From Bacteroidales bacterium (GTDB taxonomy: Bacteria > Bacteroidota > Bacteroidia > Bacteroidales > Muribaculaceae): a stretch of DNA of 64,000 bases. The notes under the pieces are model-generated. The model saw nothing but the letters and a program-made list of their open reading frames with translations. It did no database searches and was not told the DNA's origin. The position numbers and the translations under genes are program-made. How positions within the stretch are numbered: position 1 is the stretch's first letter; the number at the start of each line of letters is the position of its first letter. Location of the stretch: assembly GCA_015061055.1 (NCBI GenBank), contig SUXH01000001.1:1-64000 (forward strand). Reading direction: 5' to 3'. This document shows, in pieces, positions 1 to 7,900 of the stretch.

Positions 1-108
1 GTAAAATAAATGTTTAGACGACTTTTGTACGGACAATCAGTCCTCAATCCAAACAACTTAACACTTTGTCAATCAATAAGTTTTGTAGAATGCTTCACTG
101 TCCACATT

Positions 109-1203
109 CTACAGAGGGTCTAACTTTTTGTTCAGCATCTCTGTAATTCCTGTGTCTTTTAGCGAATAAAAGGTGTAATCTTTGTCTAATTTCAATGCTT
201 TACTCATTCTTTGCCAATGTTCTGTGAGCCACCTTGTTGTTATTTGTCTGCTTCCCGGTTCTAAATTGTCTGAAAACAGGTAGTAATCGGGTGGGTAGTT
301 GAATGTGCGAATGTCTAAAGCATATTCCAATACTTTTCTTGGAATTGTTATGGTTTGGGTTGTTCGATTCTTGGAATCCTCTGCCGGGATTGTTAAAGTT
401 CCTTCTTTCAGGTTAAAATAGCATAGTTTTAATCTTGTTTGCTCGATTGGCCGAATGTAACCGTAATACAATAGATAGCATGATAATAGAAAATGTCGGT
501 CGTGTTCTTTCAACCATTCCGCAATCTCTTTTATTGTGTTACTTGGTATTAATTTTCGACGTTTTTGCATTAATTTTTTGGGGATGGGGGAGATTAGCTG
601 TGCAGGGTTGGATTTGGTATATCCTTTTTCGATACACCAATTTAATAAGGTTTTTAAGAACGTTAAGCACGCATTACGATATATGCCTGAAAGACCTAAT
701 TCGACAAAGATGTAATCAAGGAAATCATTGCAGAACCGTAAATCCATTTGGTAGAGATAGGTTATCGGTACAATTCGACTTTCGTTATACTCAAGCAGCT
801 TTTTTATCCTGTAATAATGGTTCTGATGTGTGAGTTCTCTAAAAAATCCTTCCTTAAACATTTTATCATTGTATCGGCTATACTTTTCCAATATGTCCTT
901 AAACAAAACGACACTCTCGGTGTCTTGCTCTATCCAAGGGTTCCAACCGCTAATTAATTGTTGTGTCAATCTTTGTATTATGGTATGGGCATACTTTCGT
1001 CGTTCCTTGATTGATTTAATTCTATTTATCTTGATTCTTTTGCGACGCATTTTTTTGAACAAAGGATCGTATGCGTAGAACTCTATGTACCACGCTTCTT
1101 TGTTTTCTCGTAGTTTTGGGAATGTGAATTGCTTGATTTCATCAAGAGAAGCGGATTGAAGATTGTTTATCCCAATCCGCGTGGGAGTCTTCTTTTTAAG
1201 CAT
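109..1203 (-). CDS. Tyrosine-recombinase integrase, C-terminally truncated and probably inactive
   Basis: Phage/ICE-type site-specific recombinase of the Bacteroidetes kind. An N-terminal arm-binding region (KEAWYIEFYAYDP) and a SAM-like core-binding domain are followed by the catalytic domain with the first Arg in YYGYIRPIEQTR and the box II equivalent YSLKDTGITEML. The frame stops a few residues later (KKLDPL), before the H/W-containing helix and the nucleophilic Tyr that family members carry about 15-35 residues further on. No intact continuation is visible in 1-108 in any minus-strand frame, so it looks like a decayed gene. The frame is open up to an ATG at 1332, two bases from the tRNA 3' end. 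I prefer the ATG at 1203 because homologs start near this point, an AT-rich leader precedes it, and a large hairpin occupies 1285-1321. The gene lies directly downstream of a tRNA, the usual arrangement for tRNA-integrating elements. The rest of the element would lie left of the window. Confidence 0.8.
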   Translation of the reverse strand: MLKKKTPTRIGINNLQSASLDEIKQFTFPKLRENKEAWYIEFYAYDPLFKKMRRKRIKINRIKSIKERRKYAHTIIQRLTQQLISGWNPWIEQDTESVVLFKDILEKYSRYNDKMFKEGFFRELTHQNHYYRIKKLLEYNESRIVPITYLYQMDLRFCNDFLDYIFVELGLSGIYRNACLTFLKTLLNWCIEKGYTKSNPAQLISPIPKKLMQKRRKLIPSNTIKEIAEWLKEHDRHFLLSCYLLYYGYIRPIEQTRLKLCYFNLKEGTLTIPAEDSKNRTTQTITIPRKVLEYALDIRTFNYPPDYYLFSDNLEPGSRQITTRWLTEHWQRMSKALKLDKDYTFYSLKDTGITEMLNKKLDPL

Positions 1204-1284
1204 TTTTTTATTTAGCGAATAGTGGCAATCCGCTAAATCCGGAATAAAATCTGTCCCGATTTTGTCCCAGTCGTTTTGAAAGAA

Positions 1285-1321
1285 CAAACGCAATAAGCTG
1301 ATTTTAGGCTCATTGCGTTTG
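1285..1321 (-). terminator. 14-bp inverted repeat between tRNA-Met and integrase
   Basis: Arms 1285-1298 and 1308-1321 pair at 13 of 14 positions around a 9-nt loop. On the minus strand the hairpin starts 14 nt past the tRNA 3' end and is followed by a T-rich stretch, so it could terminate the tRNA transcript. It could equally be a recombinase or excisionase site of the integrated element. Its position argues against translation from the upstream ATG at 1332. Confidence 0.55.
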
Positions 1322-1334
1322 CAGTTCTGCATTG

Positions 1335-1408
1335 TAGCGGGAACGAGAATTGAACTCGTGACCTCCGGGTTATGAATCCGACGCTCTAACCAACTGAGCT
1401 ATCCCGCC
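1335..1408 (-). tRNA. tRNA-Met (anticodon CAT)
   Basis: A complete cloverleaf can be drawn: a 7-bp acceptor stem (GGCGGGA with TCCCGCT), D arm GCTC/GAGC with AGTTGGTTA loop, anticodon loop TTCATAA carrying CAT, T arm ACGAG/CTCGT with loop TTCAATT, and discriminator A. CCA is not encoded. The anticodon stem lacks the three G-C pairs of an initiator tRNA, so elongator Met is preferred. A lysidine-type Ile2 tRNA also has CAT and cannot be fully excluded. The 3' end is the probable attachment site of the neighbouring element. Confidence 0.95.
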
Positions 1409-1569
1409 ATCTCTATTTTGCGAGTGCAAAGTTAGAAATTTATTTTGGTTTATGCAACCTTGATGTTGAAAAAAATGTGTAATATTTGATTTTAGTGTGA
1501 AATTTTAAGGTTTTTAATTGTTTAATATGTGAATCGTATTCTTATGTTTAACTTTAAATAAATAAAACA

Positions 1570-1731
1570 ATGAAAAAGTATGTTTGTGTGCCTTGTGGCT
1601 GGGTGTATGACCCGGCAGTGGGCGATCCGGATGGAGGAATCGCTCCTGGAACTGATTTTAATGATATACCTGATGATTGGGTTTGCCCTTTGTGTGGAGC
1701 CGGGAAGGATGATTTCATTATAGAAGAATAA
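1570..1731 (+). CDS. Rubredoxin
   Basis: A 53-residue one-electron carrier with a mononuclear iron centre held by four Cys: CVPC at residues 6-9 and CPLC at 39-42. The typical rubredoxin core (GWVYDP near residues 10-15, then DDWVCPLCG) is present and the length is normal for the family. It probably works in the cytoplasm in oxygen or peroxide detoxification or other redox chains. It is a single gene, followed by a hairpin terminator and not part of an operon. The ATG at 1570 follows an AT-rich leader as in neighbouring genes. Confidence 0.96.
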   Translation: MKKYVCVPCGWVYDPAVGDPDGGIAPGTDFNDIPDDWVCPLCGAGKDDFIIEE

Positions 1732-1753
1732 GCGTTCTATTTATTGCTATGTG

Positions 1754-1779
1754 AAGGCTGTTGTGATTACAATAGCCTT
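1754..1779 (+). terminator. Terminator after rubredoxin
   Basis: Hairpin with arms AAGGCTGTTGT (1754-1764) and ACAATAGCCTT (1769-1779), one G-U pair, followed by an A/T-rich tract. It lies 22 nt after the rubredoxin stop codon. Confidence 0.75.
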
Positions 1780-1952
1780 TATTATTTGTGTTGCAATATT
1801 GTTACGATAGGCGTGTTGTGGCTTAAATGATGTGTGTTTTGATATTAAAATGATTATAAATAACTAAATCTAAGTGTTTGAGTAATAGGTTTGTGGAGCT
1901 GAAGATATTACTTAAATGAAATATAAATGTAACATATATGAAATAAAAGTTA

Positions 1953-1960
1953 TATATTTG
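1953..1960 (+). promoter_or_regulatory. Bacteroidetes -7 box for the ECF sigma gene
   Basis: TATATTTG matches the TAnnTTTG -7 consensus of the Bacteroidetes primary sigma factor and sits 48 bp before the ATG of the sigma gene. I see no clean TTTG at the -33 position. Confidence 0.5.
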
Positions 1961-2008
1961 TAACAAAAAAATAAATAATCAATATTAATAACCAATTTAA
2001 GCCTAATT

Positions 2009-2512
2009 ATGGAAACGATTACTTTTGAAAAAAAAATGTTGTCAGTAAGACAAAGTTTGTACAATTATGCGTGTCAATTGACCATGTGTGTAGAAGATGC
2101 AGAGGACCTTGTGCAAGAAGCAATGTATAAGATTTTAAAGAATGCAAATAAGTATGTGAACGAGCAAAACTTTAAAGGGTGGACGTTTACAATCTTGAAG
2201 AATATATTTATAAATGATTACAGAAAAAATGCAAAAAGGAAACAAATTAATGACACTACGCCCAATGATTATTTTTTAAATTTGACTAATGTGTATGCGC
2301 AAGAGTCGCCCGATGATGTGATGTCGGAAAAGGAGATTAGAAAACTTATTGCGATGTTTAATGATGATTTGAAAGTGCCTTTTAATATGTATTTGAAAGG
2401 GTATTCGTATCAAGAGATAGCAGATAATATGGGAATTCCTCTTGGGACAGTGAAGAGTAGGATATTTTTTGCACGCAAGAAATTACAGAAAATGTTGAAA
2501 GATTTTAGATGA
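2009..2512 (+). CDS. ECF-type RNA polymerase sigma factor (sigma-70 family)
   Basis: 167 residues, the normal length for a group IV sigma factor. Region 2 is seen in EDAEDLVQEAMYKILKNA and FKGWTFTILKNIFINDYRK (about residues 28-75), and region 4 in YSYQEIADNMGIPLGTVKSR (about 131-150), whose helix-turn-helix reads the -35 region. No anti-sigma factor, FecR-like gene or SusC/D pair is adjacent: the gene is followed by a terminator and a convergent operon. It is therefore an orphan ECF sigma, probably controlled by its own transcription or by a distant partner. Its regulon cannot be inferred from the window. Confidence 0.93.
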   Translation: METITFEKKMLSVRQSLYNYACQLTMCVEDAEDLVQEAMYKILKNANKYVNEQNFKGWTFTILKNIFINDYRKNAKRKQINDTTPNDYFLNLTNVYAQESPDDVMSEKEIRKLIAMFNDDLKVPFNMYLKGYSYQEIADNMGIPLGTVKSRIFFARKKLQKMLKDFR

Positions 2513-2546
2513 TGAGAGAATTTTGTATGATAGGAAAAGAAATATA

Positions 2547-2580
2547 ACAAAGGCTAACCATTTTCGTGGGTAGCCTTTGT
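2547..2580. terminator. Bidirectional terminator
   Basis: Arms 2547-2559 and 2568-2580 (ACAAAGGCTAACC / GGGTAGCCTTTGT) pair with one wobble. The hairpin lies between two convergent transcription units and can serve both the sigma factor gene and the minus-strand membrane protein gene. Confidence 0.75.
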
Positions 2581-2591
2581 AGTAGTAAGTG

Positions 2592-2795
2592 TTATTGTTT
2601 TTTATTTTGTTGGATTTTTTCTTTCTTTTTCAGTAGGAAGTGTAATATTAGAATAATTATTAAAGTGGCGCCAATTATCCCAAAATAGAATAAGTATTCG
2701 CCTGCAAAGTAATATGAACGACCAATGTATGCCATTGCAATCAGGTAGATTAGTAGTGCGAGAGGCACAATAGTTGATTTCTTAAATCTTTTCAT
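2592..2795 (-). CDS. Small two-helix membrane protein
   Basis: A 67-residue protein of unknown function. Two hydrophobic segments (about residues 10-25 and 35-55) are separated by a short polar loop, and the ends are lysine rich (KRFKK at the start; KKKEKIQQNKK at the end), so both termini are probably cytoplasmic. The start codon overlaps the 3' end of the exonuclease gene by 14 bases, so the two are almost certainly co-transcribed and may be translationally coupled. I do not recognise the family. Confidence 0.8.
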   Translation of the reverse strand: MKRFKKSTIVPLALLIYLIAMAYIGRSYYFAGEYLFYFGIIGATLIIILILHFLLKKKEKIQQNKKQ

Positions 2796-3432
2796 TGTTG
2801 ATATTTGTTATTGGGTTTTCAATTTCTTTCAGATATTTAGAAGTTGTGGGGTTAAACTTGCCTGATGTCAAATGTTGGTAAATTGTAAGACACGCCCAAG
2901 CATCAAGGGCAGCATAGTCGCATTGAGCTTTGGAGAGTTGCGGTGCTTCCCAATTAGATAATTGCTGACCTTTTGAAATTCGTTTATCGAATAAGATTGC
3001 ATATATCTTTTGTAAACTGATATCACTGATATTAAATTCTTTGACGAGTGTTTGCAACTCGATGAAACCTTCAGGACACGTTTTGTTGATTGAGCGTCTT
3101 AGTACGCCAAAGTCATCTTTAAGAGATAATCCTATTTTTGTTATGCTTTTGTTTTCAAGAAAATCTATAAGAGAATCAGGCATACCAATTTTGTTAATTC
3201 TAAACAAAAAACATTCATTATAGGTTGAAAGTTGCATAAGAGCCATAGGTCTTACGACACCTTTCTTAAACGAAGGGCGGGTTTCGGTGTCGAAACCTAT
3301 TAGTTTTTGTTTGTTAAGGTATGTGAGGGCTTTTTTTGCATTGGCAATGGTGTCGATGATATAAATCTGCCCTTTGAATGTTTCGATATTTAGAGTTGCA
3401 ATTTCCTCTTTTGATATAGTGATTTTTTGCAT
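2782..3432 (-). CDS. 3'-5' exonuclease, DEDDy family (RNase D-like)
   Basis: A 216-residue single-domain exonuclease of the DnaQ/RNase D superfamily. The metal-binding residues are visible: Exo I FDTE (D48, E50), Exo II around GLSLKDDFGVL (D106/D107), and Exo III YAALDAW (Y173, D177), the DEDDy pattern. No HRDC domain follows, so it is shorter than canonical RNase D and resembles stand-alone proteins often called 3'-5' exonuclease domain-containing protein. It probably trims RNA or single-stranded DNA in the cytoplasm. It is the first gene of a two-gene unit with the small membrane protein. Confidence 0.92.
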   Translation of the reverse strand: MQKITISKEEIATLNIETFKGQIYIIDTIANAKKALTYLNKQKLIGFDTETRPSFKKGVVRPMALMQLSTYNECFLFRINKIGMPDSLIDFLENKSITKIGLSLKDDFGVLRRSINKTCPEGFIELQTLVKEFNISDISLQKIYAILFDKRISKGQQLSNWEAPQLSKAQCDYAALDAWACLTIYQHLTSGKFNPTTSKYLKEIENPITNINNEKI

Positions 3433-3570
3433 TGTTCAAATAATGAAATTACATTTTGCAAAGTTAATAATGTTTTGGTGGTTGAAAAAATATTAATTAT
3501 TGAAAAAGTGCTAAATGAGATTGAAATAAGTGCTATATTTGTGTGGAAAATGAGAAATGCGTAAGAACGG

Positions 3571-4518
3571 ATGAAAAATAAATTAATATATGCGTGTATT
3601 ACATTGTTGCTAATGGAGTGGCTGTTTACTTCATGTTTTACGGGCATTGAGAGCACTAAGAAGATAACGGACCGAGATGTTGTGCGTGTAACACAAGGTA
3701 AAGAGATACAAACGTCTATAGAATCGCAATATAATAATGTGGTGATAGATAGTTTCCCCAATTGGTCTAAGGGTAAGCGATTTGAAGTTGTGGATGATAA
3801 TTTGAAACGTGTGTTAACTCCTATGACAGGTGTGAATGTAGATACACTTATGCTGAAGGGGAGGATGTTAGAATATGTGGGATATTATGAAGAGAGTGTG
3901 CTTGATAATGAACCAAATGTGAATCTGCGTTTCAGTGATGGTGTAAATGAGTTTGTGTATAGGACACATAAAACAATAGAACAAATAGAAAAAGGAAAGA
4001 TTCTGTTACAGGTACCATTTTTAATTGATGTTGAAATGGTGGAAACCTATCGGGAAAGATTGGTGGGTAAAGAATTTTATTTGCGTACTTCAATATGGTA
4101 TGATGAAAATGGGGTGATGATTCCCGGAAAGAAATATGTGAAAGTAAAAATCGTAAATGTTCAATCAGGTGATAAAGTGTTCCCTATGCGAGTTGCTTTT
4201 GAAACGACAAATGGAGAAATGGCATACGTGTTTATGTCGATAAATCAGTCGTCGGTACAAAATCGTTTGTTTGATGATTTGTTTTCAGAAACGGATATAA
4301 GAAAAAATTATCCTCTTATAAGTGATGAGAATTGGGAGAATATAATAAACGGGACTATTTCATTAGCAATGACAAAGGATGAGTGCCGATTGTCGTTGGG
4401 TAATCCAGGTAATATACAAGAGCACCCCACGAACGATGGATTGTTGGAATATTGGTTCTATAGTGATGGAATGTATCTCGTGTTTTTTGATGGTTTGTTG
4501 AAGCAATATAGAAAATGA
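3571..4518 (+). CDS. Lipoprotein of unknown function with BamE/SmpA-like tail
   Basis: 315 residues. A lipoprotein signal peptide ends in FTSC with the lipidated Cys at position 22. The middle (residues 50-240) is a beta-rich region I do not recognise. The last 60 residues, with MTKDECRLSLGNPGNI then EYWFYSDGMYLVFFDG, resemble the small BamE/SmpA fold (the usual phrase is GMTkdeV...lGnP...W.Y), here without a fully conserved motif. It is probably anchored in the cell envelope. The stop codon overlaps the ATG of the metallo-hydrolase (ATGA), so they form an operon, though no functional link is obvious. Confidence 0.85.
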   Translation: MKNKLIYACITLLLMEWLFTSCFTGIESTKKITDRDVVRVTQGKEIQTSIESQYNNVVIDSFPNWSKGKRFEVVDDNLKRVLTPMTGVNVDTLMLKGRMLEYVGYYEESVLDNEPNVNLRFSDGVNEFVYRTHKTIEQIEKGKILLQVPFLIDVEMVETYRERLVGKEFYLRTSIWYDENGVMIPGKKYVKVKIVNVQSGDKVFPMRVAFETTNGEMAYVFMSINQSSVQNRLFDDLFSETDIRKNYPLISDENWENIINGTISLAMTKDECRLSLGNPGNIQEHPTNDGLLEYWFYSDGMYLVFFDGLLKQYRK

Positions 4519-5279
4519 ACGAAATAGAATTTTTGGGAACCGGAACATCTACGGGGATTCCCGTTATCGGATGTGATTGCGATGTGTGTAAATCAAAAGA
4601 TTCTCGAGATAAACGTTTGCGTGCATCGGCGATTGTAAGAATCTCAGGAAAAAATATTCTAATAGATTGTGGTCCTGATTTCAGAGAACAAATGCTTCGG
4701 GCTAAATCGAGTGAGCTTGATATGGTGTTACTTACGCATAGTCATTATGACCATGTTGGTGGTATAGATGATTTGCGCCCATATTGTTATCCGGATCATT
4801 TCCCTATATATGCGCAACAAAATGTGCTTGATGACTTAGTGGCTCGAGTACCATATTGTTTCAGTAAGAATCCGTATCCTGGAGTGCCACAATTTATATT
4901 AAATGTGGCTGATGCAGAACATCCTATCAAACTAGATGGATTAAGTATAGAGGCTTTACCTATATGGCATCACAAATTGTTGATTAATGGATATAAGATA
5001 GGAGATCAACTTGCATATATAACAGATGCCAATAGAATAGAGAATGAAGTAATCGATAAACTTAAGCATATTGATATACTTGTTATAAATGCATTGAGAA
5101 AGGATGTACATATTTCTCATATGACACTTAATTCTTGCTTGTCGGTAGTAGAGCAGGTAAAGCCAAGAAGAACTTATATTATACATATGAGTCACGATAT
5201 GGGTTTGCACGAAGAAGTGTCGAAAGAATTACCTTACGGAGTCCAATTTGCATACGATGGATTGGTGGTAAAATTCTAA
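4515..5279 (+). CDS. Metallo-beta-lactamase fold hydrolase, PhnP-like phosphodiesterase
   Basis: 254 residues. The metal-binding signature THSHYDH (H75, H77, D79, H80) is clear and further His ligands lie in LPIWHHK and IIHMSHD. The N-terminus GTGTSTGIPVIGCDCDVC carries the Cys cluster seen in PhnP, which binds a structural zinc. PhnP cleaves cyclic ribose phosphates in phosphonate use, but no phn genes are nearby. Members of this group in Bacteroidales are annotated only as MBL-fold metallo-hydrolases, so the substrate is uncertain. Start: ATG overlapping the previous stop codon. Confidence 0.93.
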   Translation: MNEIEFLGTGTSTGIPVIGCDCDVCKSKDSRDKRLRASAIVRISGKNILIDCGPDFREQMLRAKSSELDMVLLTHSHYDHVGGIDDLRPYCYPDHFPIYAQQNVLDDLVARVPYCFSKNPYPGVPQFILNVADAEHPIKLDGLSIEALPIWHHKLLINGYKIGDQLAYITDANRIENEVIDKLKHIDILVINALRKDVHISHMTLNSCLSVVEQVKPRRTYIIHMSHDMGLHEEVSKELPYGVQFAYDGLVVKF

Positions 5280-5412
5280 AAAAGACGGATAAATGCCAAT
5301 AATTATGATGTGTTGAATATTTTTTTGTTAAAAGATACGGAATGCCGAAAATTTACGTTATATTTGTATAAAATTAGAATATCATAAACTATAACCTAAA
5401 TAATAAATTGCT

Positions 5413-6750
5413 ATGAAGGTAGAAGAAATTTTGAGTAACCTTGAGGCTAAACACCCCGGTGAAAAAGAGTATTTACAAGCAGTAAAGGAAGTACTGCTTT
5501 CAGTTAAAGACGTTTACAATCAACATCCGGAATTCGAAAAGGCAAAAATCATTGAAAGAATGGTTGAACCGGATCGTATTTTTACATTCCGTGTTACATG
5601 GATTGATGACAAGGGTGAAGTGCAAACAAACCTTGGATATCGTGTGCAATTTAATAATGCTATTGGTCCTTATAAGGGCGGTATTCGTTTCCACGCATCT
5701 GTAAACTTATCAATTTTGAAATTCTTGGGTTTCGAACAAACATTTAAGAATGCGCTTACAACATTGCCAATGGGTGGCGGTAAGGGTGGTTCAGACTTCA
5801 GCCCACGTGGTAAGAGTGATAAGGAAATTATGCGTTTCTGCCAAGCATTTATCCTTGAATTGTGGCGTAATCTTGGTCCTGATCGCGACGTTCCAGCCGG
5901 TGATATTGGCGTAGGAGGTCGTGAAGTGGGCTATATGTATGGAATGTACAAGAAACTTGCTCAAGAAAATACAGGTACGTTTACAGGTAAGGGCCTTGAC
6001 TTTGGAGGTTCTAAGATTCGTCCTGAAGCAACAGGTTTCGGCGCTTGCTACTTTGTTAGTGATATGCTTGCTACTACAGGTGAAACTTATGAAGGAAAGA
6101 CTGTTGCAATTTCAGGTTTCGGTAATGTAGCTTGGGGTGCTGCAACAAAGGCAACCGAATTAGGTGCTAAGGTGGTTACAATATCCGGTCCTGATGGATA
6201 TGTATATGATCCAGATGGTATCTCAGGTGAAAAGATCGATTATATGCTCGAATTGCGTTCTTCTGGTGAAGATATCGTTGCACCTTATGCTGAAAAATAT
6301 CCTAATGCGAAGTTCTTTGCCGGTAAGAAGCCTTGGGAAGTAAAAGTTGACATTGCTATGCCTTGTGCTACTCAAAACGAGCTTGGCAAGGAAGATGCTG
6401 AAATGTTAGTGAAGAATGGTGTTAAGATTGTGGGTGAAGTATCTAATATGGGTTGTACTCCTGAAGCAATTGATACATTTATCGAAAATAAAGTGCTTTA
6501 TGGTCCTGGTAAGGCCGTTAATGCAGGTGGTGTAGCTACTTCGGGTCTTGAAATGAGCCAAAATGCAATGCATTTGTCTTGGAGTGAGGCTGAAGTGGAT
6601 GAAAAGCTACATGGTATTATGCGTGACATTCACACACAATGTGTTAAGTATGGTACAGAAGCCGATGGTTATATCAACTATATGAAAGGTGCTAACATTG
6701 CCGGCTTTATGAAGGTTGCAAATGCAATGATGGGTCAAGGAGTGTTGTAG
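5413..6750 (+). CDS. gdhA: Glutamate dehydrogenase, NADP-type
   Basis: 445 residues, the length of hexameric bacterial GdhA. It catalyses reductive amination of 2-oxoglutarate with ammonia, the main ammonia-assimilating reaction in Bacteroidales. Visible motifs are the substrate loop GPYKGGIRFH, PMGGGKGG with the catalytic Lys region (about residues 120-126), DVPAGDIGVGGREVGYM, and the dinucleotide-binding ISGFGNVAWGAA. The gene stands alone: a -7 box TATATTTG lies at 5359-5366, and a strong terminator follows. Codon use resembles that of highly expressed neighbours. Confidence 0.98.
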   Translation: MKVEEILSNLEAKHPGEKEYLQAVKEVLLSVKDVYNQHPEFEKAKIIERMVEPDRIFTFRVTWIDDKGEVQTNLGYRVQFNNAIGPYKGGIRFHASVNLSILKFLGFEQTFKNALTTLPMGGGKGGSDFSPRGKSDKEIMRFCQAFILELWRNLGPDRDVPAGDIGVGGREVGYMYGMYKKLAQENTGTFTGKGLDFGGSKIRPEATGFGACYFVSDMLATTGETYEGKTVAISGFGNVAWGAATKATELGAKVVTISGPDGYVYDPDGISGEKIDYMLELRSSGEDIVAPYAEKYPNAKFFAGKKPWEVKVDIAMPCATQNELGKEDAEMLVKNGVKIVGEVSNMGCTPEAIDTFIENKVLYGPGKAVNAGGVATSGLEMSQNAMHLSWSEAEVDEKLHGIMRDIHTQCVKYGTEADGYINYMKGANIAGFMKVANAMMGQGVL

Positions 6751-6775
6751 TTAGATATTAAAATAACTAATAAAC

Positions 6776-6805
6776 AAAAAAGTCCAAGCTTGCTTGGACT
6801 TTTTG
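6776..6805. terminator. Bidirectional terminator between gdhA and leuB
   Basis: Perfect hairpin, arms 6776-6788 and 6793-6805 (core AGTCCAAG / CTTGGACT) with a CTTG loop and A/T tails on both sides. It sits between convergent genes and can end both the gdhA and the leu operon transcripts. Confidence 0.88.
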
Positions 6806-6826
6806 TGCTATATAGTATTATGTTTT

Positions 6827-7888
6827 TTAGATGTTCTTGATATAATTAACGATCCAAGCACCGATGTCGGTAGTTCCGTATTTAGCCCCACCTTCTACTT
6901 GAATTTCTGGAGTGCGAACGTTTGCGTCAAGAGAAGCATCTACGGCTTTGCGGATTAATGCTCCTTCTTCTTTAAGGTCGAAATATTCAAATAACATTGC
7001 AACCGATAGAATTTGAGCAAGAGGGTTGGCAATATTCAAACCCTTAGCTTGAGGCCAAGAACCATGGATGGGTTCAAATACCGGTGTGCTTTCCCCTGTT
7101 GATGCAGAAGGCAATAATCCCATAGATCCACTTATTACAGAACCTTCGTCGGTAAGAATGTCTCCGAATGTGTTTTCGGTGACCATTACATCGAAGAACT
7201 TAGGGTCTTGAATCATACGCATAGCTGCATTGTCAACATACATATAGTCGGTGTTAACTTCAGGGTATTGAGGTGCCATTTCTTGAGCTATTTGTCGCCA
7301 TAAACGGCTTGATGCAAGCACATTAGCCTTGTCCACCACAGTGAGATGCTTGTTACGCTTCATTGCATACTCGAAACCAACTTTTAAGATGCGCTCAATC
7401 TCAGGTCGAGTGTAATAATTTGTATCGTAAGCCTTATCGTTGTCTTGGTATTTTTCTCCGAAGTACATTCCTCCTGTAAGTTCTCGAATACATATAAAAT
7501 CGGCACCTTCCACAAGTTCCGGACGAAGAGGTGATTTATGAATCAAACACGAGAATGTTTGAACCGGACGAATGTTTGCAAAAAGTCCGAGTTTTTTACG
7601 CATTGCAAGTAGACCTTGTTCCGGACGAACTTTTGCTGTAGGGTCGTTGTCGAATTTCGGATCGCCAACAGCCGAGAAAAGTACGGCGTCAGCATTTTTG
7701 CAAGTGAGATAAGTTTCTTCGGGGAAAGGATCTCCAACTTTGTCGATTGCATCTGCTCCACAGATGGCATATTCATATGATACTTCATGACCGAACTTGT
7801 TACATACAGCAGTCATTACGTCAACACCTTGTTTAGATATTTCCGGACCTATGCCATCGCCCGGAAGAACAGCGATTTTAAGTTTCAT
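6827..7888 (-). CDS. leuB: 3-isopropylmalate dehydrogenase
   Basis: 353 residues. It oxidises and decarboxylates 3-isopropylmalate to 2-ketoisocaproate with NAD. The start [13 protein letters not shown] and the family motifs [15 protein letters not shown] and [16 protein letters not shown] (metal and NAD sites) are clear, ending with the ANP-type cofactor loop region [13 protein letters not shown]. It is the last gene of the operon and follows the second synthase gene by 12 bases. In organisms that use the citramalate route, LeuB also processes 3-methylmalate toward 2-ketobutyrate. Confidence 0.98.
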   Translation of the reverse strand: MKLKIAVLPGDGIGPEISKQGVDVMTAVCNKFGHEVSYEYAICGADAIDKVGDPFPEETYLTCKNADAVLFSAVGDPKFDNDPTAKVRPEQGLLAMRKKLGLFANIRPVQTFSCLIHKSPLRPELVEGADFICIRELTGGMYFGEKYQDNDKAYDTNYYTRPEIERILKVGFEYAMKRNKHLTVVDKANVLASSRLWRQIAQEMAPQYPEVNTDYMYVDNAAMRMIQDPKFFDVMVTENTFGDILTDEGSVISGSMGLLPSASTGESTPVFEPIHGSWPQAKGLNIANPLAQILSVAMLFEYFDLKEEGALIRKAVDASLDANVRTPEIQVEGGAKYGTTDIGAWIVNYIKNI

Positions 7889-7900
7889 ATCGTAATAAAA

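Noticed and set aside
3390-3761. 123-codon minus-strand frame between the exonuclease and lipoprotein genes
   Set aside because: It covers the divergent promoter region and the lipoprotein signal peptide on the opposite strand and has no protein-like motif.
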